Translations under genes and position numbers: made by a program
Notes under the pieces: model-generated
Databases searched by the model: none
What the model was told of the DNA's origin: nothing
Seen by the model: the letters and a program-made list of their open reading frames with translations, nothing else
Source of the DNA: Planococcaceae bacterium UBA3370
Lineage (GTDB): Bacteria; Bacillota; Bacilli; Bacillales_A; Planococcaceae
DNA length: 5,596 nucleotides
Direction: 5' to 3'
Assembly: GCA_002360295.1 (NCBI GenBank)
Contig: DEQI01000235.1
Span: forward strand, 1 to 5,596
In this document: positions 1-4,620 of the stretch, one piece after another
Position numbering within the stretch: position 1 is the first letter of the stretch
Layout: every line of letters starts with the position of its first letter

Positions 1-284
1 GAGAGGGGTTTAATGAAGAAGCCTTTGTAGCCCGTTATTCAGATATTTTAGCGAAGTATGATTATATTGTTGGTGATTGGGGCTATGGTCAGCTTCGTTT
101 AAAGGGATTTTTTGATGATAAAAATCAAAAATCAACATTTGATACGAAAATTAGTACTTTTGAGGATTATTTATTCGAATATTGTAACTTCGGTTGTGCG
201 TATTTCATCGTTCGAAAAACAGGTCGCGCACCTCAACAGCAAGAAGGAACGGTTGAAACAGACAATGAGCAACCGAATGAGTAG
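1..284 (+). CDS. yutD: YutD family protein (DUF1027), 3' part only
   Basis: This is the C-terminal part of a YutD-family protein. The gene runs in from beyond the left edge, its reading frame has codons beginning at position 3, and it stops with TAG at 282-284. The 93 visible residues include the family-like core YDYIVGDWGYGQLRLKGFF, then KISTFEDYLFEYCNFGCAYF with a C-x3-C pair. The full protein in Bacillus is about 100 residues, so only a short N-terminal stretch should be missing. After the conserved core comes a polar tail (TGRAPQQQEG...NEQPNE) that looks low-complexity and poorly conserved. The molecular function is not established; in Bacillus the gene lies near lipA and the other yut genes. 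The transcript should end at the hairpin at 315-360. The family call rests on recognised sequence. Confidence 0.88.
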   Translation, partial: EGFNEEAFVARYSDILAKYDYIVGDWGYGQLRLKGFFDDKNQKSTFDTKISTFEDYLFEYCNFGCAYFIVRKTGRAPQQQEGTVETDNEQPNE

Positions 285-314
285 TATTATTAGCATTCGA
301 ATCCATCACACATG

Positions 315-360
315 AAAAAGCTATCTGGAAAGTTTAATTTACTTTTCCAGATAGCTTTTT
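315..360. terminator. Bidirectional hairpin terminator between yutD and the DUF3055 gene
   Basis: The left arm AAAAAGCTATCTGGAAA pairs with the right arm TTTCCAGATAGCTTTTT around a short loop centred near 338, giving a long stem. The A-run at 315-319 and the T-run at 355-361 provide a U-tract for transcripts from either side. It lies 30 bases after the yutD stop and 7 bases beyond the stop of the convergent minus-strand gene, so it probably serves both. Confidence 0.88.
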
Positions 361-367
361 AAATTTA

Positions 368-634
368 TTAACTTAATAGCTCAGTTAAATAGTCTCGTAA
401 ATCTTCTGTCTCTGCTTCTGATCGATTATATACATGCTCTAAATAGCCTGGTTCTTCCACATCATCTGGTCCAATTATCGCAAATCGACCGAACTGAATA
501 TCTAAAACTAATACTTTGCCAAAAAAACGACTGCTTTGTAATATAGCTAAATCATAGCGTTGTGTTTTACCTGCAAAGCTTACGAAGCGAGTTTTTGTAT
601 CTTCTACGTCATCATATAAGAAAAATCTTTCCAT
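368..634 (-). CDS. DUF3055 (SAV0927-like) protein
   Basis: This is a small soluble protein of 88 residues that I match to the DUF3055 family of Bacillales. No biochemical role is known to me. It begins MERFFLYDDVEDTKTRFVSF, continues with the segment YDLAILQSSRFFGKVLVLDI and GRFAIIGPDDVEEPGYLEHVY, and ends in an acidic helix-like tail. There is no signal peptide, membrane segment or cysteine. An upstream in-frame ATG at 658 would add eight residues. I prefer the ATG at 634 because AAGGAG lies 12 bases before it (plus-strand 647-652), because the family sequence seems to begin at MERFFLYDD, and because the upstream ATG has no good ribosome site. It is convergent with yutD and divergent from yutE, so it is probably transcribed alone. 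Confidence 0.83.
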   Translation of the reverse strand: MERFFLYDDVEDTKTRFVSFAGKTQRYDLAILQSSRFFGKVLVLDIQFGRFAIIGPDDVEEPGYLEHVYNRSEAETEDLRDYLTELLS

Positions 635-667
635 TCTCAGTTCAATCTCCTTCCCCATCTCTAGAAT

Positions 668-697
668 ATGTTACTATATATAAGAAAACAGTATCAA
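668..697 (-). promoter_or_regulatory. Candidate promoter of the DUF3055 gene
   Basis: On the minus strand TTGATA (692-697, five of six matches to the -35 consensus) is followed after 18 bases by TAACAT (668-673, four of six to the -10 consensus). This predicts a leader of about 25-30 bases before the ATG at 634. The call rests on motif matching only. For the divergent yutE, the plus-strand stretch TATATATAAG at 675-684 could be a -10 box, but no convincing -35 box was seen. Confidence 0.4.
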
Positions 698-724
698 CTT
701 TTATTCATTAGGGGGATTTTTTTT

Positions 725-1177
725 ATGTACTTCGTAGATAGAAATAAAATTACAGTAAACTTACATTATTTAGACGAGCTTTTAACTATTTTCGAGAATG
801 AAGAAAATTGGTTAAAAGATACGATTACGACACTTGCATTAGAGCGCATTGGGCATAACGTAATGGAAGCTATGATGGATGTCGGTAATTTAATGATTGA
901 CGGCTTTATTATGCGTGATCCAGGTAGCTACGAAGATATTATTGATATTTTAGTCGATGAAAAAGTAATCACACCTGAAATGGATGCGCCATTAAAAGCA
1001 GTAGTCGGTTTGCGTAAAATGCTCGTACGAGAGTTTGTTGTAGTTAATCACGCTGAAGTAGTGGAAGTTTTAACTTCATCATTACAAGCAATGAAACTAT
1101 TCTCTGGCAAAGTACATGCCTATGTAACGAATGAGCTCGGACCCGTATCAGCATTTTTACCAGAGGAATCAAAATGA
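725..1177 (+). CDS. yutE: YutE, DUF86/HepT-like helical protein
   Basis: This predicted cytoplasmic, mostly alpha-helical protein of 150 residues matches B. subtilis YutE (DUF86, HepT-like fold). Conserved stretches include the start MYFVDR, LALERIGHNVMEAM (residues 38-50), DGFIMRDPGSYEDIIDILVDE (59-79) and the C-terminal NELGPVSAF. HepT toxins carry an R-x(4-6)-H-x-Y motif. The matching place here reads RKMLVREF (97-104), so the expected His and Tyr are Arg and Phe, and no MNT-type antitoxin gene is adjacent. A toxin role is therefore unlikely, and the true function is unknown. The frame is open from 668, but the ATG at 725 is chosen because TAGGGGGA (709-716) lies 8 bases before it and the family starts at MYFVDR. 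The stop overlaps the yutF start (ATGA, 1174-1177), which implies an operon with coupled translation. Confidence 0.87.
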   Translation: MYFVDRNKITVNLHYLDELLTIFENEENWLKDTITTLALERIGHNVMEAMMDVGNLMIDGFIMRDPGSYEDIIDILVDEKVITPEMDAPLKAVVGLRKMLVREFVVVNHAEVVEVLTSSLQAMKLFSGKVHAYVTNELGPVSAFLPEESK

Positions 1178-1935
1178 AGCAATATAAAGCGTATTGCTTT
1201 GATTTAGATGGTACTGTTTATCGAGGTAAAGAAGGTATACCTGCTGCCATTTCATTGATCCATAAATTGCAAAAGGTAGGTATCGAGCCGTTTTATGTGA
1301 CGAATAATTCGTCTAAAACACCAGAGCAATTGCAGCAGGCATTAGCTGCAATTGGAATAAAAGCACCTGTTGAGCATATTTATTCAAGCGCGCTTGTAAC
1401 AGCGAAATATATAGCACAGCATTATCATGAGGCTAAAGTTCAAGTGATAGGAGCAGACGGTATTAAAACCGCCTTACATGCTGAAGGAATCACGGTAAGC
1501 GATGAGGAGCAAGTGGATGTACTTGTAATGGGTATTGACCGAACGATTGATTATTTGAAAATTGCGAAGGCATGTTTGGTTGTCCAAAATGGGGCCCATT
1601 TAATCGGTACGAACGAAGATATTAAATTTCCTACTGAGCATGGCTTCTTGCCGGGCAATGGGTCATTTGTCAATTTAGTTGCAAATGTAGCTGGGGTGGA
1701 GCCTTTGTATATCGGAAAACCATCACCAGTAGTGCTCGAAGTGATAGCAGAACAGTACGGCTTTGAAAAAAGTGACATGGTGATGATTGGTGATAATTAT
1801 CATACTGACATTTTATGTGGTATCCATTTCGGCTGCGATACGATTCACGTGAATACAGGGGTAACTAGGCGAGAGGTCGTAATGCAGCAAATATTACAGC
1901 CTACATATACGGTAGAAAGCCTGTCTGAAATTTAA
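1174..1935 (+). CDS. yutF: YutF, HAD-superfamily phosphatase (NagD/class IIA type)
   Basis: A haloacid-dehalogenase-superfamily hydrolase of 253 residues, about the length of B. subtilis YutF, and probably a cytosolic Mg-dependent phosphatase. All four core motifs are visible. Motif I is FDLDGT with nucleophile D10 and acid/base D12. Motif II is VTNNSS with T43. The motif III lysine is K182 in GKPSP. Motif IV is IGDNYHTD with D207 and D212. The segment between motifs II and III, roughly residues 80-175, is the class II cap domain that sets substrate choice. It belongs to the subfamily related to NagD and p-nitrophenyl phosphatases. The physiological substrate cannot be read from sequence; sugar phosphates and nucleotides are plausible. 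GAGGA (1163-1167), inside the end of yutE, is the ribosome site, and the 4-base overlap couples the two genes. The operon ends at the hairpin beginning at 1944. Confidence 0.92.
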   Translation: MKQYKAYCFDLDGTVYRGKEGIPAAISLIHKLQKVGIEPFYVTNNSSKTPEQLQQALAAIGIKAPVEHIYSSALVTAKYIAQHYHEAKVQVIGADGIKTALHAEGITVSDEEQVDVLVMGIDRTIDYLKIAKACLVVQNGAHLIGTNEDIKFPTEHGFLPGNGSFVNLVANVAGVEPLYIGKPSPVVLEVIAEQYGFEKSDMVMIGDNYHTDILCGIHFGCDTIHVNTGVTRREVVMQQILQPTYTVESLSEI

Positions 1936-1943
1936 AGTGAAGA

Positions 1944-1992
1944 ATAGGGGGTGACCAAAAGTGATTACTTATTGGTCACCCCCTATAGTTTT
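1944..1992 (+). terminator. Strong hairpin terminator after yutE-yutF
   Basis: A perfect 15-base-pair stem pairs ATAGGGGGTGACCAA (1944-1958) with TTGGTCACCCCCTAT (1972-1986). The loop can extend the stem by four pairs (AAGT with ACTT) above a bulged A. A short T-run (TTTT, 1989-1992) follows. It lies 8 bases after the yutF stop. It may also stop the convergent yuzB transcript, although the U-tract in that direction is weaker. A second, weaker pair, TTTTCTAG (1989-1996) with CTAGAAAA (2018-2025), sits between it and the yuzB stop. Confidence 0.85.
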
Positions 1993-2039
1993 CTAGATCT
2001 CTTCCTCATGCAATTTACTAGAAAAAGACTCTGTACATA

Positions 2040-2276
2040 CTACCACATCGGGTTTTCTTCGATATAATCAACTATTTTTTTCGTTAATTCACCCGGAGAA
2101 TCGGCTTCTACTATATCGCCATTTACAAGTGCATAAAACGAATTAGCACATTTCGTACAAAAACTTAAGCAGCCGTACTCAAGAACATCAATATTTGGAT
2201 CCTTTTCTAGCGCCTCATATGTTTCTTGTGCACCATTTGCTAAATTACTAATGCAAAATTCAACCATTGGGTTCAC
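2040..2276 (-). CDS. yuzB: YuzB, DUF1450/UPF0349 cysteine protein
   Basis: A 78-residue cytosolic protein, as far as I recall the same length as B. subtilis YuzB. It starts at GTG (2276-2274); GAGGTG seven bases upstream (plus-strand 2284-2289) and the family-typical start MNPMVEFC support this over the ATG three codons later. Four cysteines are present: C8, then C36, C40 and C43 in EYGCLSFCTKCANSFYALVNG. The C-terminal half ends EENPMW. This arrangement recalls thioredoxin-like proteins, including [2Fe-2S] thioredoxin-like ferredoxins, but whether it binds a cluster or metal is not known to me. It is divergent from yutJ across a 214-base regulatory region holding palindromic operators, and convergent with yutF. 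The position among Fe-S carrier and redox genes fits a thiol or Fe-S related role. Confidence 0.9.
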   Translation of the reverse strand: MNPMVEFCISNLANGAQETYEALEKDPNIDVLEYGCLSFCTKCANSFYALVNGDIVEADSPGELTKKIVDYIEENPMW

Positions 2277-2300
2277 AACAGGTCACCTCACTCCTTTGTC

Positions 2301-2329
2301 ATGCTACTCTGTTTTTTTCATCACGTCAA
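2301..2329 (-). promoter_or_regulatory. Candidate yuzB promoter
   Basis: On the minus strand TTGACG (2324-2329, five of six to consensus) and TAGCAT (2301-2306, four of six) are separated by an ideal 17 bases. The predicted start of transcription is just upstream of the two ribosome-site-like runs (AAAGGAG and GAGGTG). The palindrome at 2337-2360 lies 7 bases upstream of the -35 box, so a protein bound there could touch RNA polymerase. Confidence 0.5.
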
Positions 2330-2336
2330 TTACAGT

Positions 2337-2360
2337 ATTTTGTGAAAAGATTCACAAAAT
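2337..2360. promoter_or_regulatory. Palindromic operator 1 (Rex-like, possibly Fnr/CRP-like)
   Basis: The arms ATTTTGTGAA (2337-2346) and TTCACAAAAT (2351-2360) are perfect reverse complements around the spacer AAGA. The core TTGTGAA-N4-TTCACAA is the published Rex operator form of Firmicutes, where Rex senses the NADH/NAD+ ratio. It also satisfies TGTGA-N6-TCACA, the Bacillus Fnr and CRP-family pattern. It lies between the divergent yuzB and yutJ promoters. The palindrome is seen directly; the bound protein is inferred. Confidence 0.68.
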
Positions 2361-2372
2361 TTTTGATAATGT

Positions 2373-2392
2373 ATTGTGAAACATATCACAAT
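2373..2392. promoter_or_regulatory. Palindromic operator 2 overlapping the yutJ -35 box
   Basis: The arms ATTGTGA (2373-2379) and TCACAAT (2386-2392) are perfect around AACATA. It matches TGTGA-N6-TCACA exactly and matches the Rex form TTGTGAA-N4-TTCACAA with one base changed in the right arm. Its centre is 34 bases from that of the first site. TTGTGA at 2374-2379 is also the predicted -35 box of yutJ, so occupancy would be expected to block that promoter. Confidence 0.65.
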
Positions 2393-2402
2393 GAGCTATA
2401 CT
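2374..2402 (+). promoter_or_regulatory. Candidate yutJ promoter
   Basis: TTGTGA (2374-2379, four of six) and TATACT (2397-2402, five of six) are separated by 17 bases. The predicted transcript start is near 2409, giving a leader of about 80 bases that contains the inverted repeat at 2442-2472. The -35 box is embedded in the second operator palindrome. Predicted from motifs only. Confidence 0.55.
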
Positions 2403-2441
2403 CATTTATGGATACTTTGTGAACATATTTGAATGAATTCA

Positions 2442-2472
2442 CTAACAATCATTTGAGCATACTGATTGTTAG
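2442..2472 (+). repeat. 10-base inverted repeat in the yutJ leader
   Basis: CTAACAATCA (2442-2451) and TGATTGTTAG (2463-2472) are perfect reverse complements around an 11-base spacer. The right arm ends 6 bases before the yutJ ribosome site AAGGAG (2479-2484). No T-run follows, so it is not a terminator. It could be a DNA operator, with arm centres 21 bases apart (two helical turns), or an mRNA hairpin just before the ribosome site. The two readings cannot be separated from sequence. Confidence 0.6.
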
Positions 2473-2490
2473 CAGCTGAAGGAGAGTAAT

Positions 2491-3564
2491 ATGAAGAAAT
2501 TAGTATTATTAGGTGGGGGCTACGGAAATATGCGTGTGCTTCTACGCTTATTACCAAACAATTTGCCATTAGACACTGAAATTATTTTAATTGACCGTGC
2601 ACCATTCCATAGTTTAAAAACAGAATTTTATGCTTTGGCTGCAGGGACTTCAACAGACAAAGAAATACGTGTAGCATTTCCGGAACATGATCGATTATCA
2701 AAAGTTTATGGGGAGATTACTAGAGTCGATTGTAAGGAAAAGGTTGTTTATTTAGAAGATGGCCAAACAATCCAGTATGATGAATTAGTCATTGCTCTTG
2801 GCTGTGAGGATAAATATCATGGTGTACCTGGGGCAGATGAACATACATACAGTATCCAAACCATTGCTAAATCTCGTCGAACATTTGATGGTTTATGTAG
2901 CTTAGCACCAGGTTCAACCGTTGCCATCGTGGGTGCAGGTTTGTCAGGAATTGAACTGGCTAGTGAACTTCGTGAAAGTCGTGCTGATTTAAAAATAAAA
3001 TTATTTGACCGTTCTCATCGCATTTTACGTGATTTCCCTGAAAAATTAAGTGGTTATATTAAACAATGGTTTGAGAAACACGATGTAGATGTAATTGCCG
3101 AGTCGAATATTACACGTGTTGAAGAAGGGCGTTTATATAACCATGACCAAATAATTGAAGCAGATGCTATTGTTTGGACTGCTGGTGTCCAGCCAGTTAA
3201 AATGGTACGTGATTTGGATGTAGAGAAAGATAAATTTGGTCGACCAATTGTTAATGAATATTTCCATTTACCAAATGATGAACATATTTTCGTTATAGGT
3301 GACTGTGCATCCTCGGATTTACCTCCAACAGCACAGCTAGCTGAAGAACAAGGCGAGCGTGTAGTAAAAGTATTGCGTTCTCGTTGGAATGGTACGCCAC
3401 TTCCAGAATCAATGCCACCAATAAAATTAAAAGGTTTCATGGGTTCACTCGGAAAGAAACAAGGCTTCGTGCATTTAGCAGATACAACGGTAACAGGTCG
3501 AATTGCACGCCTTATGAAATCGGGCTTATTGTGGATGTATAAATATCAAAATAATAATAAGTAA
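2491..3564 (+). CDS. yutJ: YutJ, type II NADH dehydrogenase-like flavoprotein
   Basis: An FAD-dependent pyridine-nucleotide oxidoreductase of 357 residues, similar to B. subtilis YutJ and the type II NADH:quinone oxidoreductases. The FAD Rossmann motif is LGGGYGN (7-13), with acidic D35 ending the second strand (IILIDR). The NADH Rossmann motif is VGAGLSGIE (147-155), with acidic D173 (KLFDR), which favours NADH over NADPH. ATG-like motifs are WTAGVQP (229-235) and FVIGDC (267-272), where D271 should bind FAD. AQLAEEQG (281-288) resembles the quinone-site segment of NDH-2. The protein is somewhat shorter than classical Ndh. The C-terminus (about 336-357) has a short amphipathic-looking stretch but no transmembrane helix, so any membrane attachment is peripheral. 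The ATG at 2491 has AAGGAG 6 bases upstream. The tandem operators suggest control by cellular redox state. The quinone-reductase activity is inferred. Confidence 0.9.
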   Translation: MKKLVLLGGGYGNMRVLLRLLPNNLPLDTEIILIDRAPFHSLKTEFYALAAGTSTDKEIRVAFPEHDRLSKVYGEITRVDCKEKVVYLEDGQTIQYDELVIALGCEDKYHGVPGADEHTYSIQTIAKSRRTFDGLCSLAPGSTVAIVGAGLSGIELASELRESRADLKIKLFDRSHRILRDFPEKLSGYIKQWFEKHDVDVIAESNITRVEEGRLYNHDQIIEADAIVWTAGVQPVKMVRDLDVEKDKFGRPIVNEYFHLPNDEHIFVIGDCASSDLPPTAQLAEEQGERVVKVLRSRWNGTPLPESMPPIKLKGFMGSLGKKQGFVHLADTTVTGRIARLMKSGLLWMYKYQNNNK

Positions 3565-3572
3565 ATGACCAA

Positions 3573-3606
3573 AAGGGTGTCTTGGGAGAAATTCCTGAGC
3601 ACCCTT
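3573..3606. terminator. Hairpin terminator between convergent yutJ and yuzD
   Basis: AAGGGTG (3573-3579) pairs with CACCCTT (3600-3606). Beyond a bulged T, an inner helix of about eight pairs including G-U pairs forms between 3581-3588 and 3592-3599. It is 8 bases after the yutJ stop and 21 bases beyond the yuzD stop. The plus-strand tail is only TTATATATT, and the minus-strand tail after the stem includes TTTT, so it may act in both directions with moderate strength. Confidence 0.7.
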
Positions 3607-3627
3607 ATATATTAGGCTCACAATCTA

Positions 3628-3957
3628 TTAAAGTGCAGCAGTGTAGCCTAACTTTTCAAGTGCTTCAAATACAGGCTTAATTTGCACATAGCCTTCCCCA
3701 ACAACTTCATCATTAATTAATACGAGCGGATAAAAAAATTCATCCTCATTGATCCGATTAGCATAGTCTTGATCACGTTCATTTTCTAATGTAGATTCAA
3801 TATCGATATAACGAATAGTATACGGTTGCTCTGGATATTTGCGGTCTATCGCAGCTTGTAGCCATTCATATGTATCTTTTGATGATGGTGCATTCACACA
3901 ACTCGCGCAAATAATATTTGCCCCATAAACTTCAATCATTGCTTTCGGTGTTGTCAT
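3628..3957 (-). CDS. yuzD: YuzD, DUF1462 thioredoxin-like protein
   Basis: A 109-residue cytosolic protein matching B. subtilis YuzD (DUF1462), of similar length. It begins MTTPKAMIEVYGANIICASC with a C-x2-C pair at residues 17 and 20 placed after the first beta strand, as in thioredoxin folds. The segment FFYPLVLINDEVVGEG has a proline in the position of the thioredoxin cis-proline. A disulfide or thiol role is therefore likely, but the partner is unknown. A GTG at 3999 would add 14 residues. I prefer the ATG at 3957, because AAAGGA lies about 10 bases before it and because the family starts close to this conserved block. It is divergent from the Fe-S carrier gene yutI with an 84-base gap, and convergent with yutJ, so probably monocistronic. 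Confidence 0.87.
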   Translation of the reverse strand: MTTPKAMIEVYGANIICASCVNAPSSKDTYEWLQAAIDRKYPEQPYTIRYIDIESTLENERDQDYANRINEDEFFYPLVLINDEVVGEGYVQIKPVFEALEKLGYTAAL

Positions 3958-3985
3958 TCTAATTTCATCCTTTCTTAACTCTATA

Positions 3986-4015
3986 TTGGCTTTTTTCACT
4001 TCTTCACATTATAAT
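3986..4015 (+). promoter_or_regulatory. Candidate yutI promoter
   Basis: TTGGCT (3986-3991, four of six) and a perfect TATAAT (4010-4015) are 18 bases apart. The predicted start near 4022 gives a leader of about 20 bases containing AAAGGAG (4026-4032). The -10 box overlaps the -10 box predicted for yuzD on the other strand. Confidence 0.55.
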
Positions 4016-4036
4016 AATTTTAGTGAAAGGAGTCGA
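4008..4036 (-). promoter_or_regulatory. Candidate yuzD promoter
   Basis: On the minus strand a perfect TATAAT (4008-4013) follows TCGACT (4031-4036, four of six to the -35 consensus) after 17 bases. Its -10 box shares bases 4010-4013 with the yutI -10 box, and its -35 box lies just past the yutI ribosome site. The predicted transcript start is near 4001. Confidence 0.48.
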
Positions 4037-4041
4037 GGAAA

Positions 4042-4278
4042 ATGACAGAATTAGAACAACGTGAACAAGTACAAGAAGTTTTAGATAAATTACGTCCATT
4101 TTTATTACGTGATGGCGGGGATTGTGAATTAGTAGATGTTGAGGATGGTATTGTAAAATTACGCCTACTTGGTGCATGCGGTAGCTGCCCGAGCTCTACA
4201 ATTACATTAAAAGCTGGTATCGAACGCGCTCTTTTAGAGGAAGTTCCTGGTATTATAGAAGTAGAACAAGTATTTTAA
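4042..4278 (+). CDS. yutI: YutI, Nfu-type iron-sulfur cluster carrier
   Basis: A 78-residue protein made of a single NifU C-terminal (Nfu) domain, with no extra N-terminal domain. Nfu proteins bind a [4Fe-4S] cluster, usually at a dimer interface, and pass it to target enzymes in the cytosol. The cluster-binding C-x2-C is C46-G-S-C49 in [11 protein letters not shown] further cysteine, C28, lies in [10 protein letters not shown], and [10 protein letters not shown] is typical of the domain. The start ATG at 4042 has AAAGGAG (4026-4032) upstream at good spacing. It is divergent from yuzD. The first copy of the tandem repeat begins at the stop codon (4276-4278), and no terminator is found before the repeats, so the mRNA probably carries both copies in its 3' region before the hairpin at 4581-4620. 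Confidence 0.94.
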   Translation: MTELEQREQVQEVLDKLRPFLLRDGGDCELVDVEDGIVKLRLLGACGSCPSSTITLKAGIERALLEEVPGIIEVEQVF

Positions 4279-4407
4279 TGAGAAAAGCACAAGCGCCCTG
4301 TTTAGCCCCGACAAGCGCTGGAAGGCCCCTTAATTGAAACCATTTTCCCAGCTTTTGATAAAGGGACTGAAGTGACCTCGAGGGGCTGGGCGCTGAAGCT
4401 AGACAAT
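4276..4407. repeat. GC-rich structured repeat, copy 1 of a tandem pair
   Basis: This 132-base unit begins at the yutI stop codon and is followed directly by a second copy. Nested complementary segments predict one long hairpin: AGCGCCC with GGGCGCT, AGCCCC with GGGGCT, then CGCT with AGTG, CCCTT with AAGGG and GAAA with TTTT near the tip. It is visibly GC-richer than the surrounding genes and has no ribosome site or credible protein. Compared with copy 2 it carries A4289, an extra C in the run at 4326-4329, C4340, C4347, T4356 and T4373. The style resembles dispersed intergenic repeats of Bacillaceae genomes, but I cannot name the family with certainty. Confidence 0.85.
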
Positions 4408-4538
4408 TAATGAGAAAAGCGCAAGCGCCCTGTTTAGCCCCGACAAGCGCTGGAAGGCCCTTAATTGAAAGCATTTTTCCAGCTTTCGATAAAGGGACTG
4501 AAGCGACCTCGAGGGGCTGGGCGCTGAAGCTAGACAAT
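4408..4538. repeat. GC-rich structured repeat, copy 2 of a tandem pair
   Basis: This 131-base unit differs from copy 1 by five substitutions and one single-base gap. Pairing is better than in copy 1: AGCGCCC (4424-4430) with GGGCGCT (4519-4525), AGCCCC (4436-4441) with GGGGCT (4513-4518), CGCT (4448-4451) with AGCG (4502-4505), CCCTT (4458-4462) with AAGGG (4492-4496), and GAAAGC (4467-4472) with GCTTTC (4482-4487) around a 9-base loop. No T-run follows the structure. Both copies share the boundaries TTAATGAG at the left and AGCTAGACAAT at the right. Confidence 0.85.
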
Positions 4539-4580
4539 GCTCATACTCGAGAAATATATACTTTCTTATCTTTTATAAGA

Positions 4581-4620
4581 AATAGAAGGCGTCCTCAAAA
4601 TTTCAGGACGCCTTTCTATT
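4581..4620. terminator. Bidirectional terminator between the repeats and the DUF2225 gene
   Basis: AAGGCGTCCT (4586-4595) pairs with AGGACGCCTT (4605-4614) around a 9-base loop. Five outer pairs (AATAG with CTATT) continue past a bulged T at 4615. It adjoins the DUF2225 stop codon (4620-4622) and is the first convincing terminator downstream of yutI, so it probably serves both convergent transcripts. A small AT-only hairpin (TTCTTAT 4563-4569 with ATAAGAA 4575-4581) lies beside it. Confidence 0.83.

Noticed and set aside
112..315. Plus-strand open frame of 67 codons
   Set aside because: It overlaps the recognised yutD frame out of phase, has unlike-protein composition and no ribosome site.
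725..1177. HepT/MNT toxin-antitoxin system
   Set aside because: The toxin motif residues are missing and there is no nucleotidyltransferase antitoxin gene next to it.
1551..1778. Minus-strand open frame inside yutF
   Set aside because: It is a shadow of the HAD phosphatase, whose motifs III and IV lie in or near this stretch on the plus strand.
2417..2442. Third TTGTGAA operator in the yutJ leader
   Set aside because: Only one half-site (2417-2423) matches; the partner TTCAC lies at a wrong spacing of 14 bases, so it is at best a half-site.
3054..3440. Minus-strand open frame of 128 codons inside yutJ
   Set aside because: It is antisense to conserved NADH dehydrogenase motifs (WTAGVQP, FVIGDC) and matches no family.
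4253..4537. Minus-strand open frame with an internally repeated protein sequence
   Set aside because: The repetition comes only from the tandem DNA repeat read in antisense; no ribosome site and low protein likeness.
4276..4538. CRISPR array
   Set aside because: There are only two units of about 131 bases with no unique spacers, unlike CRISPR repeats.
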